The notes under the pieces: generated by a model | The model's input: only the letters and a program-made list of their open reading frames with translations | Databases searched by the model: none | Told to the model about the DNA's origin: nothing | Program-made: the position numbers and the translations under genes | Shown: positions 1-5,358 of the stretch, one piece after another | How the letters are laid out: every line of letters starts with the position of its first letter | Numbering within the stretch: position 1 is the first letter of the stretch | From: JAZLIT01 sp045617525 | GTDB lineage: Bacteria; Bacillota; Bacilli; Bacillales_A; Planococcaceae | Direction of reading: 5' to 3' | DNA length: 17,911 bases | Assembly (NCBI GenBank): GCA_045617525.1 | Contig: JAZLIT010000008.1 | Span: 1-17,911, forward strand

Positions 1-340
1 AAAGATAGCTATGGGATTACTTTCCTTTATGCCTGAGCATAAGGATATTAAACGTCTCATGGAAACAATTCAATTATATGAGCAAAGTGAACAATGGATT
101 TTATATTTATGGAAAAAGGACGAGGAGTATGTTGGTGCAATTGGCCTGAAGTTTGAGGGCGATACAGCTGTGATTCAACATATTACGGTAATTCCTTCTT
201 ATCGCGGTGAAGGCGTAGGAACGGAAATGGTGACAGAGTTGCTAGAGTTGGATCAATTTGAATCAATTAGCGCTGTTGACGAATCAAAACCCTTTATTCA
301 AAAATGTATGACGATGTTAAAAGGAGCAGACGCGAAGTAA
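1..340 (+). CDS. ribT: RibT-like GNAT acetyltransferase, 5' partial
   Basis: This is the 3' part of a small GNAT-fold N-acetyltransferase. Position 2 starts the first complete in-frame codon, so the reading frame is open to the window edge. The residues just before the first internal Met (K-I-A, then MGLLSFMP) match my memory of the B. subtilis RibT N-terminus, so the ATG at 11 is very likely internal and the true start lies upstream. The acetyl-CoA binding segment is visible as VIPSYRGEGVGTEMV, the R-x-x-G-x-G type signature of GNAT motif A. In B. subtilis ribT is the last gene of the riboflavin operon ribDEAHT. Its place at the end of a transcript here (terminator immediately after) and the ribU gene about 13 kb downstream fit that. 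The substrate of RibT is not established. Identification is confident from the family motif plus synteny. Confidence 0.85.
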   Translation, partial: KIAMGLLSFMPEHKDIKRLMETIQLYEQSEQWILYLWKKDEEYVGAIGLKFEGDTAVIQHITVIPSYRGEGVGTEMVTELLELDQFESISAVDESKPFIQKCMTMLKGADAK

Positions 341-353
341 GCGTCTGCTTTTT
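325..353 (+). terminator. Intrinsic terminator of the ribT transcript
   Basis: A perfect 9-bp stem (AGCAGACGC at 325-333, GCGTCTGCT at 341-349) with a 7-nt loop is followed by a T-run. The stem begins inside the last codons of ribT and the TAA stop lies in the loop, so translation termination and transcription termination are physically fused. Confidence 0.9.
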
Positions 354-377
354 CTTATGGAGGGTGAGGGGAATTGG

Positions 378-457
378 GGAATCCGCCGAGTTTGTGTCTG
401 AATCCGGGAAAACGAAAGGAATCCGCCAAATTTGTGTCCAAATCCGCCAAAGTGAAA
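378..457. repeat. Imperfect 40-bp tandem duplication built of about 21-bp subunits
   Basis: Two adjacent 40-bp units (378-417 and 418-457) agree at 32 of 40 positions by my alignment. Each unit contains AATCCG twice, 21 bp apart (GAATCCGCC at 379 and GAATCCGGG at 400; GAATCCGCC at 419 and AAATCCGCC at 440). TTTGTGTC is shared exactly at 391 and 431. The subunits are therefore 21, 19 and 21 bp apart. No coding function is visible. Confidence 0.75.
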
Positions 458-541
458 ATAATTAATATAAATATCAAAATTTTGTTACGTGGGTGAAGGA
501 AAAGAGAAGTTCCAGCTCCAAGTAGGCTTGAGCGGCGAAGG

Positions 542-596
542 TATTAGTCAAAATTGTGGCCATATTAGTCAAAATCCAGTGGGTATTAGTCAAAAT
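542..596. repeat. Three exact 13-bp repeats at a strict 21-bp period
   Basis: TATTAGTCAAAAT occurs exactly at 542-554, 563-575 and 584-596, so the starts are 21 bp apart. The 8-bp linkers differ (TGTGGCCA, CCAGTGGG). The sequence is unrelated to the neighbouring AATCCGCC repeats, although the period is the same. The origin and role are unknown. Confidence 0.85.
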
Positions 597-712
597 GAAA
601 ATCTGTATCATTTTTTGATAGTTTTTTGCGCGGCTTCAGTTAATTTTTGAGATGGGGCAGCCGGCAGCCCGCGGCCAAAATCGTTGACCGATGTTCAGCC
701 CAGGATACTTGT

Positions 713-765
713 AAGCTCATGCAGCTCCGCAAGCCCTGGTGCCAAACCGGTGTCAAGCTCATGCA
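713..765. repeat. 11-bp direct repeat pair, 42 bp apart, in the GC-rich island
   Basis: AAGCTCATGCA occurs at 713-723 and 755-765, an offset of 42 bp (twice 21). The sequences between and after the copies are only loosely alike. It lies in the GC-rich half of the spacer. Confidence 0.55.
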
Positions 766-796
766 AACGCTGCGCCGCGGCCCAAGCATCAGGTTA

Positions 797-830
797 GGCG
801 CGGGTGCGAAAACAAGTCCGCACCCGCGCC
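797..830. other. Perfect 12-bp GC-rich inverted repeat at the 3' end of the DUF309 gene
   Basis: GGCGCGGGTGCG (797-808) pairs perfectly with CGCACCCGCGCC (819-830) around a 10-nt loop. On the minus strand it begins 4 nt after the DUF309 stop codon, where a terminator would be expected. No T-run follows on either strand, so it is not a classical intrinsic terminator. A 3' stabilising hairpin or a pause/termination aid is possible. Confidence 0.7.
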
Positions 831-834
831 CCAC

Positions 835-1338
835 TCACGCGCCACGCTCACGCAATCGCTGCGCACGTTCCTCGATTACTTCCGAGCGGTCACGCAACAT
901 GTGTTTATGCTGGATAAAATGGGGATCTTCCTTAGGCAGCCTAGAAATTAATTCAGCGACGGCTTGCGCTAGTTCTTCGTCGGTAATAACAATAGTAAAT
1001 GTTGTAAAATCCTGTTCTTCGTTAACCGCTTTTAAAGCAGATTCTACACCGTGCAGAAACGCTGCAAAATCAATTTTCTCGGAAAAAAGTGTGTCGGTAG
1101 AGTCGTGTAAAATCCGCAGCCCATTCGACAACATGCGACGAGCTCCGCGTATATTGCCACGACGCCAATGATAAAGCCCGGTTGCAGCTTGAATATAGCC
1201 AACGAGTGGATGCTCTTTTTGGCCAGGCGCTATTTCCTTCCAATATTCCTCGAGCACCTCATGACATTCGAAATAGTCTTGATTCCCGTTGAAATATGTA
1301 CAATAATCGATAAACAATGGGTGAAACAAAGGATGCAT
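835..1338 (-). CDS. DUF309 family protein (YpuF-like)
   Basis: This is a small helical protein of 167 residues in the DUF309 family, whose biochemical role is unknown. The hallmark of the family is seen at residues 21-33 (DYFECHEVLEEYW), followed by an acidic/aromatic helix and the conserved GNIRGARRM at 61-69. The frame could open at a GTG at 1347, but that codon lies inside the Shine-Dalgarno stretch (GAGGAAAGGTG, 1355-1345). The ATG at 1338 has proper spacing and gives the MHPLFHPLFI start typical of homologues as I recall them, so I chose it. It is divergent from scpA with only 56 bp between the start codons, so both promoters must be packed there or overlap. In B. subtilis ypuF occupies the same place between ribT and scpA. 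The C-terminal codons are noticeably richer in G+C than the rest of the gene, continuing the GC-rich island downstream. Confidence 0.85.
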   Translation of the reverse strand: MHPLFHPLFIDYCTYFNGNQDYFECHEVLEEYWKEIAPGQKEHPLVGYIQAATGLYHWRRGNIRGARRMLSNGLRILHDSTDTLFSEKIDFAAFLHGVESALKAVNEEQDFTTFTIVITDEELAQAVAELISRLPKEDPHFIQHKHMLRDRSEVIEERAQRLRERGA

Positions 1339-1394
1339 TCTAATCACCTTTCCTCTATACTTAATTAGAACAAAAAACGACAGGTGGTACGTAT

Positions 1395-2171
1395 ATGTCC
1401 TATGAAGTAAAACTTGATGCCTTTAGCGGGCCGCTTGATTTATTATTACATTTAATTAACCGATTGGAAATTGATATATATGATATTCCGATGGCAGCAC
1501 TGACTGGCCAGTACATAGATCATATTCACGCGATGCAGGAGCTCGAACTAAACGAAGCAAGTGAATATCTAGTCATGGCTGCAACATTACTTGCAATTAA
1601 GAGTCGAATGCTGTTGCCGATTAACGAGGGTGAAGAGTTTGAAGATGCGCTTAATATTGACGAGCCCGATCCACGTGAAGAGCTAGTATCACGTTTAATA
1701 GAATATCGTAAGTATAAAGAGGCTGCAGGTGAACTGCAAGAGTTAGAGAAAGAACGTGCACTTGTCTTCACGAAGGCACCAACTGATCTCTCTGCATTTA
1801 TGCCAGGCGAGCAACTTGCACTTTTCGACACGAATATAAACGTTTATGACATGCTTAGTGCATTCCAAAAGCTAATGCGCCGTAAACAATTAAAAAAACC
1901 GCTCCAAACACGCATTTCACGACAAGAAATTTCTGTGAAAGATCACATGGTTTCGGTCGTAAATCAGTTGAAATTAGGCGGAGGGAAAGTCATGTTTTCA
2001 GAGCTTTTCCCATATGATGATAAATCAACACTTGTATTAACATTCCTTACTTTACTCGAGCTTATGAAAAGGCAAATGGTCTTTGTGGAACAACAAAACA
2101 ACTTCGAGGATTTAACGGTGTATTTGCAGAAGGAGGAAATTGTTGATGAACTCGAAGAAATTATTGAGTAA
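1395..2171 (+). CDS. scpA: Segregation and condensation protein A (kleisin)
   Basis: ScpA is the kleisin subunit of the bacterial SMC-ScpAB condensin, bridging the two heads of the Smc dimer and helping chromosome arms separate. The 258-residue product has the usual length. The N-terminal FSGPLDLLLHLI (residues 10-21) is the conserved helix that contacts the Smc neck. AATLLAIKSRMLLP (62-75) closes the N-terminal domain. An acidic linker (EGEEFEDALNIDEPDP) follows, and the C-terminal winged-helix (about 180-258, with LLELMKRQMVFVEQ) binds the Smc head cap. The start has an upstream CAGGTGG at 1381-1387. It overlaps scpB by 26 bp, so the two are translationally coupled, which fits a fixed stoichiometry. 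A TATACT at 1356-1361 could be a -10 element but no good -35 accompanies it. Confidence 0.97.
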   Translation: MSYEVKLDAFSGPLDLLLHLINRLEIDIYDIPMAALTGQYIDHIHAMQELELNEASEYLVMAATLLAIKSRMLLPINEGEEFEDALNIDEPDPREELVSRLIEYRKYKEAAGELQELEKERALVFTKAPTDLSAFMPGEQLALFDTNINVYDMLSAFQKLMRRKQLKKPLQTRISRQEISVKDHMVSVVNQLKLGGGKVMFSELFPYDDKSTLVLTFLTLLELMKRQMVFVEQQNNFEDLTVYLQKEEIVDELEEIIE

Positions 2172-2736
2172 AATTGAAGCATTATTATTTGTAGTAGGTG
2201 ACGAAGGAATTTCAGTAAAGCAGCTTGCAGTCCTGCTTGAAACTGAAAGAATGGATATCGAAGCAGGTTTATCAGAGCTTGCTAGTATGTATCGTGAAAA
2301 TGAAAGTAGCGGTATTATGCTGAAGGAGCTTGCAGGCACGTTCCAATTGACGACAAAGCCAACTATGTCTGAAACGATTAAAAAGCTCGTTGAAAATCCG
2401 ACATCACAGGTGTTAACATCAGCATCATTAGAAGTGCTTGCGATTGTTGCCTATAAAGGACCGATTACAAGAGCGCAAATTGAAGACCTACGTGGTGTTA
2501 AATGTGAGCGCCCGCTTCAAACACTTGTGTCACGCGCGTTAATCCAGGAAGCTGGACGTGCGGAAGGTACAGGTCGCGCCATTCTTTATGCAACAACGAA
2601 AGAATTTCTAAATTATTTTGGTTTAAACGGGTTGGATGAATTACCGCCGCTTCCTGAACAAGTAACTCAAGAAGAGGAAGGCGACACAGATTTATTTTTC
2701 TCAAATTTCAAAGAAGAATTTGGCATGAAAGGATGA
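2146..2736 (+). CDS. scpB: Segregation and condensation protein B
   Basis: ScpB is the dimeric winged-helix partner that wraps the ScpA linker in the SMC complex. The 196-residue product contains the family core LEVLAIVAYKGPITRAQIEDLRG (within residues 95-117) and the GRAEGTGRAILYATT segment (137-151) of the second winged helix. It ends in an acidic tail (QEEEGDTDLFF). The frame is open from TTG codons at 2140 and 2143, but AAGGAGG at 2130-2136 is too close to these. It is well placed for the ATG at 2146, giving MNSKKLLSKIEALLFV, so that start is chosen. The gene begins inside scpA and ends 4 bp before the next gene, so scpA, scpB and the carboxypeptidase form one tight operon. Confidence 0.97.
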   Translation: MNSKKLLSKIEALLFVVGDEGISVKQLAVLLETERMDIEAGLSELASMYRENESSGIMLKELAGTFQLTTKPTMSETIKKLVENPTSQVLTSASLEVLAIVAYKGPITRAQIEDLRGVKCERPLQTLVSRALIQEAGRAEGTGRAILYATTKEFLNYFGLNGLDELPPLPEQVTQEEEGDTDLFFSNFKEEFGMKG

Positions 2737-2740
2737 CGGC

Positions 2741-3712
2741 TTGAAAAAAGTTTCATTGCTAATTGCTGTCCTATTTTTATTGAATGCTTCGCGAGGGTAC
2801 GCGTCGTATGTGGTGATTGACGCGCATACGTCACGTGCTCTTTTTGCATCCTCACCCCATGTACAACAGCCAATTGCGAGCTTAACGAAAATGTGGACAG
2901 CACTCGTTGTAATTGAAAATAGTAAGCTAGATGAAAAAGTAATTGTTTCTAAAAAGGCTTCCTTAAGTGAAGGATCCTCACTCTATTTAAAGGAGGGTGA
3001 TGAAAAGACGGTGGAGCAACTGCTTTACGGACTAATGTTACGCTCTGGTAATGACGCAGCAATGGCGTTAGCCGAGCATGTAGGCGGCAGTGAAAATGGC
3101 TTTGTGTATTTAATGAATGAGCGCGCCGAAATCGCTGGCCTTAATAACACCAATTTCACTAATCCATCCGGCTTGCATAATGAACTACATCTTTCAACGG
3201 CATATGACACGGCGAAAATGCTGCAAATTGCGATGAAAAATCCCACATTCGCAAAAATCGCAAGCACGACAGAATATCAGGCGCAGTATCTATGGGAAAA
3301 CAAGCATAAATTACTGTCGCGCGATGTAGGGGCCATTTCTGGTAAGACTGGCTACACGAAAGTTGCGGGAAGAACGCTTGCGACCTATTTTGAGCGAGAT
3401 GAAAAGCAAATGATCGTTGTTACTTTAAACGAGCCCGATGATTGGAACTTCCATATACATTTGGCTAACCAAGTCGATGAAAAGTATGAAAGACAGCGGA
3501 TTCTAAAAAAAGGGAAATATAAATTGAAAGACCGTTCAATTCGCATTGATGAGCCAATTTATTTATTACTAACGGATGAAGAAGTTAAACAAGTAAATCA
3601 TACATTATATGTGCCAAGGAATTTAATCTCAGGTACTGGTGCTTGGCAAGTTCAACTTGGTAACGTTCCTATTCACACGTTCCTAGTCGAGACGAAAGCA
3701 TTGAAAAAGTGA
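2741..3712 (+). CDS. dacB: D-alanyl-D-alanine carboxypeptidase (S11 family, DacB-like)
   Basis: This is a penicillin-binding protein of peptidase family S11 that removes the terminal D-Ala from peptidoglycan stem peptides outside the membrane. All three active-site motifs are present: SLTK at residues 47-50 (nucleophile Ser47), SGN at 102-104 and KTG at 202-204. A short signal peptide (residues 1-21, cleavage near YA-S) precedes the domain, and residues from about 235 onward look like the small PBP5-type C-terminal beta domain. The protein stops at 323 residues with no amphipathic anchor helix. B. subtilis DacB (PBP5*, sporulation cortex, about 382 residues from memory) sits at the same locus, so orthology is likely but the gene is shorter. 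The start is TTG at 2741, with AAAGG upstream, 4 bp after scpB. In B. subtilis ypuI lies before dacB and spmA/spmB after it; none is present here. The exact physiological role (vegetative or sporulation) cannot be read from the sequence. Confidence 0.85.
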   Translation: MKKVSLLIAVLFLLNASRGYASYVVIDAHTSRALFASSPHVQQPIASLTKMWTALVVIENSKLDEKVIVSKKASLSEGSSLYLKEGDEKTVEQLLYGLMLRSGNDAAMALAEHVGGSENGFVYLMNERAEIAGLNNTNFTNPSGLHNELHLSTAYDTAKMLQIAMKNPTFAKIASTTEYQAQYLWENKHKLLSRDVGAISGKTGYTKVAGRTLATYFERDEKQMIVVTLNEPDDWNFHIHLANQVDEKYERQRILKKGKYKLKDRSIRIDEPIYLLLTDEEVKQVNHTLYVPRNLISGTGAWQVQLGNVPIHTFLVETKALKK

Positions 3713-3832
3713 TATCTTGGTGGGATATTTCTCAAATATCCCCATGCTTGTATAGGAGTAAGCAGTTTTTCTTTATAAATTCATAAAAGTATGCCATAAT
3801 TTTATGAGATTAAAGGCGATACATGAAGTTTT

Positions 3833-3863
3833 AGTCGGGAATATTTTCGCGACTCTTTTTTTT
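3833..3863 (+). terminator. Intrinsic terminator between the dacB-like gene and rluB
   Basis: AGTCG/CGACT arms (3833-3837, 3850-3854) extend past one G-G mismatch into GAA/TTC, and eight T residues follow at 3856-3863. It lies 120 bp after the dacB-like stop. An AT-rich inverted repeat (TCATAAAA 3781-3788, TTTTATGA 3800-3807) and an extended -10-like TGCCATAAT (3792-3800) occur before it, with no clear gene to serve. Confidence 0.75.
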
Positions 3864-3864
3864 G

Positions 3865-3893
3865 TTGAAATTGTATTTTAACAGCTAGATAAA
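3865..3893 (+). promoter_or_regulatory. Candidate sigma-A promoter for rluB
   Basis: TTGAAA (3865-3870), a 17-bp spacer and GATAAA (3888-3893) lie directly after the terminator and about 70 bp before the rluB start. The hexamers match consensus moderately, and the position is what makes the call. Confidence 0.45.
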
Positions 3894-3962
3894 GGCAGCA
3901 AAATGCATCCGTGCAGAACTGAAATCGATAGCTTTTTTCTAATAACTCAATGAGGTGATCTT

Positions 3963-4703
3963 ATGGAAAGACTACAAAAAGTCATTGCTTACGCGGGTGT
4001 TGCATCACGACGTAAAGCAGAACAATTAATTGTTGAAGGTAAAGTTAAAGTAAACGGAGAGGTTATTCGAGAGCTGGGCACAAAAGTATCAGCATCGGAT
4101 TCAATCGAGGTTGAAGGTGTTAAATTAGAGAAAGAAGATAAAGTCTACTTCTTACTATACAAACCACGCGCATATATTTCTGCTGTAACGGATGATAAAG
4201 GCCGTAACACAGTAACTGATATTTTCAAAAAACAAGTACACCAACGTATTTTCCCAGTCGGACGTTTAGATTATGATACGACAGGTTTATTATTATTAAC
4301 AAACGATGGCGAATTCTCAAATCAAATGACGCATCCAAAATTTAAAATTGATAAAACGTATATTGCACGTGTTAAAGGTGTACCGGATAAAAAAGGCTTA
4401 ATGAGCTTGCAAAATGGTATTAAACTTGAAGACGGTAAAACGGCTCCTGCAAAAGTAATGATGACAAGTTTTGATGAAGCTGGTAAAAAAGCAATTTGTG
4501 AAATTACGATTCACGAAGGACGTAACCGCCAAGTACGTCGTATGTTCGAAGCAATCGGCACACCAGTTGTAAAACTTAAGCGTGAGCGTTTTGCTTTCTT
4601 AGACTTACGTGGACTTGTACCAGGTGAATACCGTGAACTGACAAAACACGAAGTAAAACTACTTCGCGTATTAGCTGAAACTGGTAAAATTGATAAAAAC
4701 TAG
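3963..4703 (+). CDS. rluB: 23S rRNA pseudouridine synthase RluB (RsuA/RluB family)
   Basis: The enzyme isomerises a uridine of 23S rRNA helix 93 (U2605 in E. coli numbering) to pseudouridine during ribosome assembly. The 246-residue protein has an N-terminal S4 RNA-binding domain (about 2-60, with RLQKVIAYAGVASRRKAE), then the catalytic RsuA-type domain. The signature GRLDYDTTGLLLLTND (100-115) contains the catalytic Asp103. GRNRQVRRMFEA near residues 186-197 is the second family motif. GAGGTGAT just before the ATG is a good ribosome binding site. RluB and RsuA (16S) paralogues are alike; the S4 domain and the position next to resA, as in B. subtilis ypuL/rluB, favour RluB. No clear terminator separates it from resA, so some readthrough into the res operon is possible. 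Confidence 0.92.
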   Translation: MERLQKVIAYAGVASRRKAEQLIVEGKVKVNGEVIRELGTKVSASDSIEVEGVKLEKEDKVYFLLYKPRAYISAVTDDKGRNTVTDIFKKQVHQRIFPVGRLDYDTTGLLLLTNDGEFSNQMTHPKFKIDKTYIARVKGVPDKKGLMSLQNGIKLEDGKTAPAKVMMTSFDEAGKKAICEITIHEGRNRQVRRMFEAIGTPVVKLKRERFAFLDLRGLVPGEYRELTKHEVKLLRVLAETGKIDKN

Positions 4704-4745
4704 TGAAATTGTGTAAACGTTCATAAATCATTCAAAAACTTGTGT

Positions 4746-4772
4746 TTGACTCCTCCTATAATTTGTTATAAT
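4746..4772 (+). promoter_or_regulatory. Strong extended -10 sigma-A promoter of resABC
   Basis: TTGACT (4746-4751) and a perfect extended -10 TGTTATAAT (4764-4772) are separated by a 15-bp spacer. TTTGAC one base upstream would give 16 bp. Transcription should start near 4779, about 33 nt before the resA GTG. An imperfect inverted repeat (4772-4790) overlaps the expected start site. Confidence 0.8.
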
Positions 4773-4811
4773 TGGAAAGAGCGTTTTCAAGCGAGCGAGG
4801 GGATTGAGTCC

Positions 4812-5345
4812 GTGGATAAAAAGAAAAAAAGGTCTATAACTCGAGGCATCATTTTAACGATACTGGCTGTAGCAATAGGCTATTCCGTCTATGTGAGCGC
4901 TATGAAGGAAGAAGTTGAAGTGATTAAAGTTGGCTCAAAGGCTCCTGACTTTGAATTAACCGATATATTAGGCGTAAAGCATCGCTTGTCTGATTTTGAA
5001 GGACAAGGGGTTGTCTTAAACTTTTGGGGTACTTGGTGTGCACCTTGTGAACGTGAATTCCCAGCGATGGAAAACCAGTACGCTGATTTCGCGGATAAAG
5101 GAGTAGAAATTATTGCGGTAAATTACGCACAGTCTGATTTTGAAGTGAAAAAATATGTGCAAAATATGGGGATGACCTTTCCTGTAGCAATTGATAAGAA
5201 AAAATCAGTATTTGCAGCCTATAATATTGGACCACTTCCAACAACAATTTTTATTGATTCCACTAGTAAAATTGTAGAAATTAGTAAAGGCGAAATGTCT
5301 GAGAAGCAAATAAAAGATTCAATGACAGCAATTATGCCAAGGTAA
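4812..5345 (+). CDS. resA: Thiol-disulfide oxidoreductase ResA
   Basis: ResA is a membrane-anchored extracytoplasmic thioredoxin-like protein that reduces the CXXCH disulfide of apocytochrome c so that heme can be attached (System II cytochrome c maturation). With the GTG start at 4812 (GAGGGG upstream, 8-9 nt spacing) the product has 177 residues. It has a positively charged N-terminus (DKKKKR), a membrane anchor at about 11-30 and a thioredoxin fold with FWGTWCAPC (71-79, Cys76 and Cys79). The cis-Pro loop is GPLPTT (140-145). The frame extends upstream to 4740, but that region contains the promoter. The active site is CAPC, whereas B. subtilis ResA has CEPC as I recall; the second acidic residue, Glu82, is retained. 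The gene is first in resABC, 13 bp before resB. Confidence 0.96.
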   Translation: MDKKKKRSITRGIILTILAVAIGYSVYVSAMKEEVEVIKVGSKAPDFELTDILGVKHRLSDFEGQGVVLNFWGTWCAPCEREFPAMENQYADFADKGVEIIAVNYAQSDFEVKKYVQNMGMTFPVAIDKKKSVFAAYNIGPLPTTIFIDSTSKIVEISKGEMSEKQIKDSMTAIMPR

Positions 5346-5358
5346 GGAGCTCTAATAG

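Larger units (their letters stand above)
354..834. other. Gene-free convergent spacer with repeats and a GC-rich half
   Basis: This stretch of about 480 bp lies between the ends of two convergent genes (ribT and the DUF309 gene). I see no credible gene: open frames here lack ribosome binding sites and recognisable protein sequence. The left part, to about 640, is AT-rich and holds two repeat clusters. The right part, from about 650, is strikingly GC-rich compared with the rest of the window, with a tandem GGCAGCC pair (656-669), an 11-bp repeat pair 42 bp apart, and a strong hairpin next to the DUF309 stop codon. The repeats are listed separately. Confidence 0.7.

Noticed and set aside
640..1171. 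Long open frames in the GC-rich spacer and antisense to the DUF309 gene on both strands
   Set aside because: Their translations are Arg/Ser/Cys-rich and unlike proteins, they have no ribosome binding sites, and one runs antisense through a clear DUF309 gene. High GC simply reduces stop codons.
1348..1394. Divergent promoters between the DUF309 gene and scpA
   Set aside because: A TATACT on the plus strand and a TATAGA on the minus strand look like -10 elements but neither has an acceptable -35 at the right spacing, so no promoter was listed.
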